A stretch of 64,000 nt of DNA. It comes from Streptomyces sp. WM6386. Its GTDB lineage: Bacteria; Actinomycetota; Actinomycetes; Streptomycetales; Streptomycetaceae. The stretch covers positions 1 to 64,000 of the forward strand of contig NZ_JXTE01000021.1 in NCBI RefSeq assembly GCF_000972385.1. The letters run 5' to 3'. The first letter of the stretch is position 1. The number at the start of each line of letters is the position of its first letter. Of the stretch, positions 7,954 to 16,674 are shown in pieces. The translations under genes and the position numbers were made by a program. The notes under the pieces were generated by a model, which did no database searches, was not told the origin of the DNA, and worked only from the letters and a program-made list of their open reading frames with translations.

Positions 7954-10179
7954 ATGCTTGGATCAACCCACGGCACCCTCACCACCGACTCCCGCCGGGC
8001 CCGGGTCATCGCTTGCGGCGAGCAACCCGGGCCCGCCGTCCACGGCAGGCCGGCCGAGGTCGACGACCTCGACGTCAGCGGCCGGCCGCTGTACTGCGAC
8101 GTCCCCGATCTGGACCGGTTCTTCCGGCCGGAGTCGGTCGCCGTGATCGGCGCCTCCGACGCCGAGGGGCGCCCGAACACCGGTGTCACCCGGCAGTTGG
8201 TGGCCTGGGCCGAGCGGGTCGGAGCCCGTCTGCACCCGGTGCACCCCACTCGTCCGTCCGTCTTCGGCATCCCCTGTTCTCCTTGCGTCGCCGACCTGCC
8301 CGAACAGGTCGATCTCGCCGTGCTGCTGGTCGCCGACCCCCTGCCCGTGGTCGAGGAACTGGCCGAAGCCAAGGTGAAGTTCGCCGTCGTCTTCGCCTCC
8401 GGGTTCGCGGAGACCGGCGAGGCGGGCGCCGCCGCCCAGGCCCGGCTCTCCGCGGCCGTGCGACGGTCGGGGATGCGGCTGCTCGGGCCCAACACCAACC
8501 TCAACGCCTTCGAGCGGTTCCGCGCCGACCTCGACGGACCGGCGATCGCCCTCATCACCCAGTCCGGGCACCAGGGCCGTCCCGTCTTCGCCCTCCAGGA
8601 ACTCGGCATCCGCCTCTCGCACTGGGCGCCGACCGGCAACGAGGCCGACCTGGAGACCGCCGACTTCCTCTCCTACTTCGCCGAGCGGCCCGAGGTCGGC
8701 GCCATCGCCTGCTACGTCGAGGGGCTGAAGGACGGCCGCTCCTTCCTGCTCGCCGCCGACCGGGCCGCCCGCCGCAAGGTGCCGGTGGTCGCGGTCAAGG
8801 TGGGCCGCACCGAGACCGGCGCCCGCACGGCCGCCTCCCACACCGGCAAGCTGACCGGCGCGGACGCGGTGGTGGACGCGGCGATGCGGCAGTACGGCGT
8901 GATCCGGGTCGACGGTCTCGACGAACTCCAGGACACCGCCGCCCTGTTGGCCCGCGCCCGCCCGCCGCACGCCGAAGGGGTCGTCGTCTATTCGATCTCG
9001 GGCGGCACGGGCGCGCACTTCGCCGACCTGGCGACGGAGGCGGGGCTGAGGCTGCCCACGCTCTCGGACACCAAGCAGGCCGAGCTGCACCAGTGGATAC
9101 CCGAGTACCTGAACGTGGCCAACCCCGTGGACAACGGCGGCCATCCCGTCGGCGACTGGCGCGGCCGGAAGATCATCGACGCGATCCTCGACGACCCGGC
9201 GGTCGGGGTGCTGATCTGCCCGGTCACCGGCCCGTTCCCACCCCTGAGCGACAAGCTCGTCCAGGACCTGGTGGACGCGGCCGAGCGGACGGACAAGCTG
9301 GTCTGCGTGGTGTGGGGCTCCCCGGTCGGCACCGAGCCGGCCTACCGCGAGGTCCTCCTCGGCTCCTCCCGGGTGGCCACCTTCCGCACGGTCGGGAACT
9401 GCATCACCGCGGTCCGCGCCTACCTCGACCACCACCGCTTCGTCACCGGCTACCACTCCCCCCTCGACGAGGCCCCGCGCACCACGTCCCCCTCCTTCCG
9501 CAAGGCGCAGGCCCTGATGCGCCCGGGCCAACAGCTGAGCGAGCACGCGGCGAAGCAACTGCTGCGGGCGTACGGCATCCGCGTACCGCGCGAGCAGCTG
9601 GTGACCAGTGCCGCGGCGGCCGTACGGGCGGCGGGCCAGGTGGGCTACCCGGTGGTGATGAAGGCGTCCGGCGCGCAGATCGCCCACAAGACCGAGCTCG
9701 GCCTCGTGAAGATCGAGCTCACGTCCGCCAGCCAGGTCCGGGACGCCTACCGGGAGTTGACCGACATCGCACGCTACGAGGGTGTCTCCCTGGACGGGGT
9801 CCTGGTCTGCCAGATGGTCGAGCGAGGTGTCGAGATGGTCGTCGGCGTCACCCACGACGACCTCTTCGGGCCGACCGTCACGGTCGGGCTCGGCGGGGTG
9901 CTGGTCGAGGTCCTGCGCGACACCGCCGTACGCGTGCCCCCCTTCGGGGAGGAACAGGCCCGGGACATGTGCGGTGAGCTGCGCGGGCGGGCCCTGCTGG
10001 ACGGGGTCCGGGGGCGCCCCCCGGCGGACCTCGACGCGCTCGTCGAGGTCATCCTGCGGGTGCAGCGCATGGCGCTGGAGCTCGGGGACGAGCTGGCCGA
10101 GCTGGACATCAATCCGCTGATGGTGCTGCCCCGTGGGCAGGGCGCCGTGGCACTGGACGCGCTGGCGGTGTGTCGCTGA
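7954..10179 (+). CDS. Acetate/acyl--CoA ligase family protein (NDP-forming)
   Basis: 741 residues. Order: CoA-binding Rossmann domain (FFRPESVAVIGASDAEGRPN from about residue 57), succinyl-CoA-ligase-like flavodoxin domains (SISGGTGAHFADLATEAGLRLP, ANPVDNGG), and a C-terminal ATP-grasp domain (GYPVVMKASGAQIAHKTELGLVKI, ELDINPLMVLP). This single-chain alpha-beta fusion makes acyl-CoA from acid, CoA and ATP, or the reverse. The usual phospho-histidine of the succinyl-CoA-ligase alpha part is not obvious (ITQSGHQGRP region). Two operator palindromes lie upstream; it is followed one base after its stop by an enoyl-CoA hydratase. Confidence 0.85.
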   Translation: MLGSTHGTLTTDSRRARVIACGEQPGPAVHGRPAEVDDLDVSGRPLYCDVPDLDRFFRPESVAVIGASDAEGRPNTGVTRQLVAWAERVGARLHPVHPTRPSVFGIPCSPCVADLPEQVDLAVLLVADPLPVVEELAEAKVKFAVVFASGFAETGEAGAAAQARLSAAVRRSGMRLLGPNTNLNAFERFRADLDGPAIALITQSGHQGRPVFALQELGIRLSHWAPTGNEADLETADFLSYFAERPEVGAIACYVEGLKDGRSFLLAADRAARRKVPVVAVKVGRTETGARTAASHTGKLTGADAVVDAAMRQYGVIRVDGLDELQDTAALLARARPPHAEGVVVYSISGGTGAHFADLATEAGLRLPTLSDTKQAELHQWIPEYLNVANPVDNGGHPVGDWRGRKIIDAILDDPAVGVLICPVTGPFPPLSDKLVQDLVDAAERTDKLVCVVWGSPVGTEPAYREVLLGSSRVATFRTVGNCITAVRAYLDHHRFVTGYHSPLDEAPRTTSPSFRKAQALMRPGQQLSEHAAKQLLRAYGIRVPREQLVTSAAAAVRAAGQVGYPVVMKASGAQIAHKTELGLVKIELTSASQVRDAYRELTDIARYEGVSLDGVLVCQMVERGVEMVVGVTHDDLFGPTVTVGLGGVLVEVLRDTAVRVPPFGEEQARDMCGELRGRALLDGVRGRPPADLDALVEVILRVQRMALELGDELAELDINPLMVLPRGQGAVALDALAVCR

Positions 10180-10180
10180 G

Positions 10181-11008
10181 ATGAACATGCCCGATTCCCC
10201 CCAAGAGCCGGAAAACTCCGCTGAGTCATGGATACGGCACACCACTGACAATCACGTCTGCCGCATCACCCTCAACCGCCCCGAAGCACTCAACGCCATC
10301 ACCCCTGACCAGCGGGAACGCCTCATCCGGCTGCTCGGCGACGCCTCCGGCGACCCGGATGTGCGGGCCGTCGTGCTGACCGGCACGGGGCGGGGGTTCT
10401 GTGCGGGCGCGGATCTACGAGGGGCGCCCACGGCGGGCGACCGTGTCCCCGGTGACGTCGCCCGCACGATCCGGCTCGGTGCCCAGCGGCTGATCACGGC
10501 CGTCCTCGACTGCGAGAAGCCCGTGATCGCCGCGGTGAACGGGACGGCGGCGGGCATCGGCGCGCACCTCGCGTTCGCCTGCGACCTCGTCCTCGCGGCC
10601 GAATCGGCCCGGTTCATCGAGGTGTTCGTGCGCCGGGGACTCGTGCCGGACGGAGGCGGGGCGTATCTGCTGACCCGGCTGATCGGCCCGCAGCGCGCCA
10701 AGGAACTGATGCTCTTCGGCGACGCGCTGAGCGCCGCCGACGCCGAGCGCCTCGGCCTGGTCAACCGGGTCGTGCCGGACGGGGAGCTGGACAAGACGGC
10801 CCGTGAATGGGCGGCCCGCCTCGCCGCGGGGCCGACCCGCGCCCTCGTCCTGACCAAGCAGCTCGTCAACGCCTCCCTCGACAGTGACCGCGCCACCGCG
10901 TTCGCCGCGGAGGCTGCCGCGCAGGAGATCAACATGACGACCGCGGACGCCCAGGAGGGGGTGGCGAGCTTCGTGGAGCGGCGCAGCCCGGAGTTCCGGG
11001 GGCGGTGA
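10181..11008 (+). CDS. Enoyl-CoA hydratase/isomerase family protein
   Basis: 275 residues of crotonase fold. CRITLNRPEALNAI starts the domain, GFCAGADLRG and NGTAAGIGAHLAFACDLVLAA give the two oxyanion-hole segments, and VRRGLVPDGGGAYLLTRLIGPQRAKEL carries the catalytic-loop region. The ATG lies one base after the CoA-ligase stop (TGAGATG), so the two are co-translated. Predicted beta-oxidation hydration step on the CoA thioester made by the ligase; chain-length preference unknown. Confidence 0.9.
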   Translation: MNMPDSPQEPENSAESWIRHTTDNHVCRITLNRPEALNAITPDQRERLIRLLGDASGDPDVRAVVLTGTGRGFCAGADLRGAPTAGDRVPGDVARTIRLGAQRLITAVLDCEKPVIAAVNGTAAGIGAHLAFACDLVLAAESARFIEVFVRRGLVPDGGGAYLLTRLIGPQRAKELMLFGDALSAADAERLGLVNRVVPDGELDKTAREWAARLAAGPTRALVLTKQLVNASLDSDRATAFAAEAAAQEINMTTADAQEGVASFVERRSPEFRGR

Positions 11009-11009
11009 C

Positions 11010-11951
11010 TCAGTCCCGCGTGAGGATCCGCAGGGCCCCCGCGTCCGGGTCGCCGAACAGGACGAACAGCTCGGGCTCGCGCTCGGTGCCACCGATCGTC
11101 CAGAGCGTCGGCGTCCCGCATCCCCCGTCGATGCGCAGGCCGACGCCGTCACGGTCCGCGTCCTCGCCCTTGTCCCCCCGCAGCACTTCCCAGGCGCCGG
11201 TTCCCTCGCACACGGTGTAGGGCGGGTCGGCGAACCAGTCGTCGTGCTCCGACACGGTGGGCAGCGCGGTGAGTCCGGCCCGTCCGCCCGGGTCCAGCCG
11301 CAGGACCGCGCCGTCCCTGCCACGCCATACGCCGGTGAGCTGCCCGTCGGACAGCGTCGGGGGCTCGTACTCCTTGACGATCCCGGTCTCGGTGGCCAGT
11401 ACGGCGCCCCCGAAGACGACCATGAACAGCACGAAGGAGACGCCCGCCGACAGGATCCAGGTCCCCGCACACCCCCATGCCCGCTCGCGGGACCGGCCGC
11501 CGCGCCTGAAGTACGCCACACCGAGCACCGGGAGGATCCCGAGGGCCACGAGGACGGCGGCCGTGGCGGCGAACGGCAGGCCGCTCGGCACGGCGACAGC
11601 GCCCGCCCAGACCGCTCCGAGCACCGTCGCCCACGCCAGGTGCCACGCCCACTCGGGTCCGCGGGCGCGGCGGACGCCGATCCGGGCGAGCACGGCGGCC
11701 GGCAGGGTCTGCGCACACGCGTGCAGCAGCCCCGCGAACGGCAGCCACAGCGGCGCGAGGAGGAACAGACAGACCAGCCCGAACGCGGAGCCCGAGCCGC
11801 CGTAGTCATCGCCCGTCGTGATGCCGACGTACCCGATCAGAAGGGCGGCCGGCAGCTGTGCCGCCCCCACCGCCGCGGCCGCGTTGACCGCGACCGAGTC
11901 CCCGGCCCGCCGGGCACGCCCGAGCTCCCGCCGTATGTCTCCCCACCCCAT
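11010..11951 (-). CDS. Uncharacterised membrane protein
   Basis: 313 residues with about five or six hydrophobic segments (residues 25-190: AQLPAALLIGYVGI, FGLVCLFLLAPLWLPF, WATVLGAVWAGAVAV, FAATAAVLVALGILPVLG, SAGVSFVLFMVVFGGAVLA). A soluble C-terminal domain follows with LTGVWRGRDGAVLRLDPGG and two cysteine-containing loops, probably outside the cell. No family recognised. It converges with the enoyl-CoA hydratase, ending one base from it. Confidence 0.75.
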   Translation of the reverse strand: MGWGDIRRELGRARRAGDSVAVNAAAAVGAAQLPAALLIGYVGITTGDDYGGSGSAFGLVCLFLLAPLWLPFAGLLHACAQTLPAAVLARIGVRRARGPEWAWHLAWATVLGAVWAGAVAVPSGLPFAATAAVLVALGILPVLGVAYFRRGGRSRERAWGCAGTWILSAGVSFVLFMVVFGGAVLATETGIVKEYEPPTLSDGQLTGVWRGRDGAVLRLDPGGRAGLTALPTVSEHDDWFADPPYTVCEGTGAWEVLRGDKGEDADRDGVGLRIDGGCGTPTLWTIGGTEREPELFVLFGDPDAGALRILTRD

Positions 11952-12001
11952 GCGCGCAGCGTACGCAGTCGCCTTCGCCGCCTTCGCAGACCCCTTCCTA
12001 T

Positions 12002-12016
12002 CTGACGAACCGTCAG
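12002..12016. promoter_or_regulatory. TetR-type operator palindrome, site 4
   Basis: CTGACGAACCGTCAG, 6-bp perfect arms, 18 bp before the flavin reductase start. Same layout as sites 1-3. Confidence 0.7.
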
Positions 12017-12033
12017 CTTCAATGGGAGGTGTG

Positions 12034-12627
12034 ATGGGACAAGCAGGTATGGCCGAGGCCGCCGTCCGCTACCTCCGGTCGGCCGGCGCGGCGCCCGTGG
12101 AGACACTGCCGCGGCCCGAGCTGCGCTGTGTCCGCGAGGACGAGCGTGCGCCGGTCGGACCGACCGAGTTCCGGCGGGTGCTCGGGAACTTCGCCTCCGG
12201 CGTGGCCGTCGTCACCTCACCCGCCGCCGACGGCGAGGACGGCCCCGCCGGCTTCGCCTGCCAGTCCTTCGCCGCCCTGTCCCTCGACCCGCCCCTCGTC
12301 GCCTTCATGGTCGGCCGTACGTCGACGACCTGGCCCCGCATCGCCCGCGCCGGGGTCTTCTGCGTCAACGTCCTCGCCGACCACCAGGGCGAGCTGTGCC
12401 GTGGCTTCGCGGTGAGCGGCGCGGACAAGTTCGCGGGCGTCGCCTTCGACCCGGCACCGGCGTCCGGCTCACCGCGCCTGGCGGACACGCTCGCGTGGAT
12501 CGACTGCACGATCCACGCGGTGCACACGGGCGGCGACCACCTCATCGTGGTGGGCCGGGTGGACGCGCTGGGGACGGGCGACGAGGACCGGGCACCCCTG
12601 CTGTTCCACAAGGGGCGGTTCGTCTAG
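12034..12627 (+). CDS. Flavin reductase family protein (HpaC/HsaB type)
   Basis: 197 residues. FRRVLGNFASGVAVVTS, GFACQSFAALSLDPPLVAFMVGRTSTTWPRI, GVFCVNVLADHQGELCRGFA and DHLIVVGRVDAL are the hallmarks of the short-chain flavin reductase partners of two-component monooxygenases. ATG 12034 follows GGGAGG at a good distance. No oxygenase component is adjacent, so its partner may lie elsewhere in the operator-linked regulon. Reduces FMN/FAD with NAD(P)H. Confidence 0.9.
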   Translation: MGQAGMAEAAVRYLRSAGAAPVETLPRPELRCVREDERAPVGPTEFRRVLGNFASGVAVVTSPAADGEDGPAGFACQSFAALSLDPPLVAFMVGRTSTTWPRIARAGVFCVNVLADHQGELCRGFAVSGADKFAGVAFDPAPASGSPRLADTLAWIDCTIHAVHTGGDHLIVVGRVDALGTGDEDRAPLLFHKGRFV

Positions 12628-12635
12628 GACCTGAC

Positions 12636-13940
12636 CTAGGCCACGGCCGGGACCAGCGCGGTCGGCCTCCGCCGGATCACCAGCGCCATCAGCGCCGCCG
12701 CCGCGCACAGCGCCCCGGACGCGTACCAGATCATGTCGTACTCACCGAAGACGTCCCGCACCACTCCGCCGACGAAGGCCACGAGCGCCGCCCCGACCTG
12801 GTGCGAGGCGAGGACCCAGCCGAAGACGATCGCGCTGTCGTCGCCGTAGTGCTCGCGGCACAGGGCGACGGTGGGCGGGACGGTGGCGACCCAGTCGAGG
12901 CCGTAGAAGACGATGAAGAAGAGCATCGGGGGGTGGACGCTCGGCCCGAGCAGCATGGGGAGGAACAGCAGCGAGACGCCGCGCAGGGCGTAGTACACCG
13001 CGAGCAGCCGGCGCGCGTCGAAGCGGTCGGTGAACCAGCCCGAGGCGATCGTGCCGACCACGTCGAACACCCCGATGACCGCGAGCAGCGAGGCCGCCGC
13101 CGTGATGGGCATGCCGTGGTCGTGGGCGGCGGGCACGAAGTGGGTCTGGATCAGGCCGTTGGTGGAGGCGCCGCAGATCGCGAAAGTGCCGGCGAGCAGC
13201 CAGAACGGGCCGGTGCGGGCGGCCTTGAAGAGCACGCTGACCGCGCGGCGGGCGGCGCCCGGCACGGGCTCCGGCTTGGGCACGAACTCCGTCGCCCCGT
13301 ACGGCTTCAGGCCCACGTCGGCCGGGTGGTCGCGCAGCAGCAGCCAGACGAAGGGGACGACCGCGAGGGCGGCCAGGGACACCGTGACGGCCGCCGGGCG
13401 CCAGTCGTGCTTCTCGACCATCCAGGACAGCACGGGCAGGAAAATCAGCTGGCCGGAGGCGGAGGCGGCGGTCAGGATGCCGGTGACCAGGCCGCGCCGT
13501 TCGGTGAACCAGCGGTTGGTGACCGTCGCCGCGAACGCCAGCGCCATCGAGCCGGAGCCCAGACCGACCAGCAGGCCCCAGCACAGCAGCAGCTGCCAGG
13601 CCGCCGTCATCCACACCGTCAGCCCCGAGCCGACCGCGATCACGGTCAGCGCCACGGCGACGACCCGGCGGATGCCGTAGCGGTCCATCAGCGCGGCCGC
13701 GAAGGGGGCGGTGAGCCCGTACAGCGCGAGGTTGATCGAGACGGCCGCGCCGATCGTGCCGCGCGACCAGCCGAAGTCCTCGTGCAACGGGTCGATGAGC
13801 AGTCCGGGCAACGAACGGAAGGCGGCCGCGCCGATGATCGTCACGAAGGTGACGGCGGCGACGAACCACGCACGGTGGATGCGGCGCGGCTTCTTTCCGG
13901 TGCGGGGTGCCTGTTCGGCGGCTTCGGTTGTCTGGGTCAC
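12636..13940 (-). CDS. MFS transporter (oxalate:formate antiporter-like)
   Basis: 434 residues with 12 predicted membrane segments. The first loop has GWSRGTIGAAVSINLALYGLTAPFAAALMDRYGIRR; a D-x-R-G-x-R-R-like loop and a WFTERRGLVTGIL segment follow, as in OFA-type permeases. Likely moves an organic acid, consistent with the CoA catabolic genes around it. Converges on the flavin reductase with 8 bases between stops. GTG start. Confidence 0.85.
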   Translation of the reverse strand: MTQTTEAAEQAPRTGKKPRRIHRAWFVAAVTFVTIIGAAAFRSLPGLLIDPLHEDFGWSRGTIGAAVSINLALYGLTAPFAAALMDRYGIRRVVAVALTVIAVGSGLTVWMTAAWQLLLCWGLLVGLGSGSMALAFAATVTNRWFTERRGLVTGILTAASASGQLIFLPVLSWMVEKHDWRPAAVTVSLAALAVVPFVWLLLRDHPADVGLKPYGATEFVPKPEPVPGAARRAVSVLFKAARTGPFWLLAGTFAICGASTNGLIQTHFVPAAHDHGMPITAAASLLAVIGVFDVVGTIASGWFTDRFDARRLLAVYYALRGVSLLFLPMLLGPSVHPPMLFFIVFYGLDWVATVPPTVALCREHYGDDSAIVFGWVLASHQVGAALVAFVGGVVRDVFGEYDMIWYASGALCAAAALMALVIRRRPTALVPAVA

Positions 13941-14011
13941 GACATAGAGCTTCCGGCCTGGCCGCCCGCGGATCCACTGGCCCGAAGGACAGCATTCGTT
14001 AGGATCGGGCC

Positions 14012-15016
14012 ATGGCCATCTCCGAGGAAGCGTTCCGCCCGCACCGCGTCGTCGTCCTCGCCATGGACGGCCTGCTCCCCTTCGAGCTCGGCATCCCGCA
14101 CCGCATCTTCGACCGCCCCAGGGACCACCTGCGGCGGCCTCTGTACGAGGTCGTCACCTGCTCGATCCGGCCACCGGGCCCGGTCCGCACGGACTCCGAC
14201 TTCGACGTCATGGTCGCCAACGGCCCGGAGACCCTCGCCACCGCCGACACCGTGATCGTCCCGGCGTCCTACGAGTTCGGCCCGGTCTACGAGGACGGTG
14301 TCCTCACCCCCGAGCTGGCCGCCGCGCTCGCCCACATCCGCCCCGGCACCCGGCTCGCCTCCATCTGCACCGGCGTCTACGTCCTCGCCGCCGCGGGCTT
14401 CCTCGACGGCCGCCCCGCCACCACGCACTGGGCCGACGCCGAGCACCTCCAGCGGCTCTTCCCGCAGATCAAGGTCGACCCGGACGTCCTGTACGTCGAC
14501 GACGGCGACGTCCTCACCTCCGCGGGCGTCGCCGCCGGCATCGACCTGTGCCTGCACATGCTCCGCCGCGACCACGGCAGCGCCGTCGCCAACGCGGTGG
14601 CCCGGCGCACGGTCGTACCGCCGCACCGCGAGGGCGGCCAGGCCCAGTACATCCGGCGCCCCGTACCGGAGCCCCAGCTGGCCACCACGACCACCGCCCG
14701 CGCCTGGGCACTGGGCCGCCTCCACGAGCCGATCCAGCTGCGGGACATGGCCGAGCAGGAGTCGATGTCGGTACGGACCTTCACGCGCCGCTTCCGCGAG
14801 GAGGTCGGCATCAGCCCCGGACAGTGGCTCACCCAGCAGCGGGTGGAGCACGCCCGGCACCTGCTGGAGTCCACCGACCTCTCCGTCGACCAGATCGCCC
14901 GCGACGCCGGCTTCGGCACGGCCCAGTCGATGCGCCAGCACCTACAGGCGGCGCTCGGCGTCACCCCCACCAGCTACCGGCGCACCTTCCGCACGGGGAG
15001 CGGGATCAACGGGTAG
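14012..15016 (+). CDS. GlxA-type transcriptional regulator (DJ-1/PfpI-AraC)
   Basis: 334 residues. Residues 10-190 form a DJ-1/PfpI-like sensor with ASICTGVYVLAAAGFLDGRPATTHW (the nucleophile-elbow Cys is retained in SICTG). Residues 230-330 form an AraC/XylS double HTH (MAEQESMSVRTFTRRFREEVGISPGQWL, QIARDAGFGTAQSMRQHLQAALGVTPTSYRRTF). Divergent from the MFS gene at 13940, 71 bp apart, so it may control that transporter. Its last 25 codons overlap the tail of the convergent gene at 14942. Confidence 0.9.
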   Translation: MAISEEAFRPHRVVVLAMDGLLPFELGIPHRIFDRPRDHLRRPLYEVVTCSIRPPGPVRTDSDFDVMVANGPETLATADTVIVPASYEFGPVYEDGVLTPELAAALAHIRPGTRLASICTGVYVLAAAGFLDGRPATTHWADAEHLQRLFPQIKVDPDVLYVDDGDVLTSAGVAAGIDLCLHMLRRDHGSAVANAVARRTVVPPHREGGQAQYIRRPVPEPQLATTTTARAWALGRLHEPIQLRDMAEQESMSVRTFTRRFREEVGISPGQWLTQQRVEHARHLLESTDLSVDQIARDAGFGTAQSMRQHLQAALGVTPTSYRRTFRTGSGING

Positions 15017-16564
15017 GTCCGCGACGGGTCCTGAGCCATCACGGACGGCATCGACGGACAGGCCGGCACCGGCATGCGAGCCCAGCAGGACGCCCTCGAG
15101 GGGCAGGCCCGCGGCGGCACGCGAGCCCTGCAGGACGGCGTCAGCGGCAGCAGCCGGTCCAGCGGGATCGACGGGCGGGTCCGCCACGGCCCCTGAGCCC
15201 GCGGCGGGGCTTGAGCCATCGCGGACGGCATGACCGGCAACAGCCGGCCCAGCGGGATCGACGGGCAGGTCCGCCACGGCCCCGGAGCCCGCGACAGCGT
15301 CAGGAGCGGCCGACCCGGCGATCCCGACAGCTGGGCCCGCCACGGCACCCGAGCTCACGGCATCGGCCACCGACCCCGCACCCTCCCGCCGTATCCCTGC
15401 TCTCCCCGCACCCTCCCGCCGTACCTCTCCCCACCACCCGAGCGCTGTCAACAGCAACGTCAGCACCACGCCCGCCAGGATCGCCGTGGACGGCGTCACC
15501 ACCTGGAGCAGCCCGCCGGCCAGGGACCCGGTCGCCGCGTACCCCGCGCCCGCGGCCGCGTACATCACGGAGTATCCCGCGGCCAGCGCGCCAGGCGGCA
15601 CCGCCTCCCGCAGCGACAGGTTGCGGGTGATCAGAGCACCCGACTGGAGCGTGCCCGCCAGGGCGAGGGCGACCGCGATCCCGGCCGCCCCCGGTATCAG
15701 CGCGGCGAGGCTCACGAAGACCGACATCCCACACATCAGCACCACACTGCGCCCCCGGAGCCGCCCCGGCCACGACCGCAGCCCGTACAGGAACGCCCCG
15801 AGCCCCGCCCCGATCGCCATGCCCGCCAGCATCGGCCCGGACCAGCCGACCCCGATGCCGCGCTGTTCCAACAAGGCAGGCAACGTCAGTTCCGCCAGAC
15901 CGAGCAGCGTGAGACTCGCCGCACCCGTGACATACACCGGCCAGGCCCGCAGCAGGACTCCGATCCGGCCCGACTCCCCGCCCCGCTCGCCCGTGTCCCA
16001 ACCGGCCGGCAACCACCATTGCCCCACGATCGACAGCGCCATCAACGCGGCCCCGAGCAGCAGCGGGAGACGCGGCGCGACCCCGAGGGCGAGCCCGGCG
16101 ACCGCGACCGGGGAGACGGCCCACACCCCGGACATCAGCATCGACTCGGCGGACAGCGCCTGTGCCACGGATCGCTCCGGGACCAGCGAGGTCAGCAGGG
16201 CCCGCTGCCCTCCGGCGGCCGCGGCCGGAGCCGCCCCGGCCAGGAACGCGAACACCCCGAGCACCACGGGATGCGCCCCGGCCAGCACCCCGAGCCCCGC
16301 GAACCCGACCGCCCCGCCCGCGAGCCCGAGCACCAGATGCCGACGGCCCCGAGCCGGGTCCATCCGCATCCCGAGCACCGGCGCCCCGATGATCTCGCCG
16401 ATCACATACGCCGCCGCGAGCGCCGCGCCCAGCGTGTAGCCACCGGGCCGCTCGCGCACCAGGAAGACCAGCGCCAACGGGGCCATGGCGACCGGCATAC
16501 GGGCGGCGGTGGCGGTCCAGGCCCAGATGAGGACCTGTTTGGTGGCGACGTCTCGGTAGGTCAT
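14942..16564 (-). CDS. MFS transporter with repetitive C-terminal tail
   Basis: 540 residues. The first ~390 form a 12-segment MFS carrier (MTYRDVATKQVLIWAWTATAARMPVAMAPLALVF; GEIIGAPVLGMRMDPARGRRHL), close to the Streptomyces family often called MFS drug/sugar exporters. The last ~150 residues are Ala/Gly/Asp/Pro-rich, repeat GAVADLPVDPAGPA-like units, and have no transporter features. This tail runs antisense into the 3' end of glxA by 75 bp. The frame stays open, but the tail is probably recent repeat expansion. Confidence 0.8.
   Translation of the reverse strand: MTYRDVATKQVLIWAWTATAARMPVAMAPLALVFLVRERPGGYTLGAALAAAYVIGEIIGAPVLGMRMDPARGRRHLVLGLAGGAVGFAGLGVLAGAHPVVLGVFAFLAGAAPAAAAGGQRALLTSLVPERSVAQALSAESMLMSGVWAVSPVAVAGLALGVAPRLPLLLGAALMALSIVGQWWLPAGWDTGERGGESGRIGVLLRAWPVYVTGAASLTLLGLAELTLPALLEQRGIGVGWSGPMLAGMAIGAGLGAFLYGLRSWPGRLRGRSVVLMCGMSVFVSLAALIPGAAGIAVALALAGTLQSGALITRNLSLREAVPPGALAAGYSVMYAAAGAGYAATGSLAGGLLQVVTPSTAILAGVVLTLLLTALGWWGEVRREGAGRAGIRREGAGSVADAVSSGAVAGPAVGIAGSAAPDAVAGSGAVADLPVDPAGPAVAGHAVRDGSSPAAGSGAVADPPVDPAGPAAAADAVLQGSRAAAGLPLEGVLLGSHAGAGLSVDAVRDGSGPVADLPVDPAPRAEGAPVAGGGDAERRL
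14999..15295. repeat. Imperfect repeats in MFS tail/glxA end
   Basis: The block AGCGGGATCGACGGG followed by GGTCCGCCACGGCC occurs at 15161 and 15251 (90 bp apart, 30 codons). A diverged copy (AGCGGGATCAACGGG) starts at 14999 inside the last codons of glxA. Confidence 0.7.
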
Positions 16565-16674
16565 GAGTCGAAGCTACGGCCCGGCACCGACAGCGCCCCA
16601 GGGGTTTTCCGGCACCTGTGGAAAACCCCTGGCATGTCCATAACGCCAGCGCCCCTCAGCGGACCAGCACCCCC

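Noticed and set aside
7963..10251. Long antisense frames, such as the 762-codon one opposite the NDP-CoA ligase
   Set aside because: Such shadow frames are usual in high-GC DNA; they have no motifs or ribosome sites.
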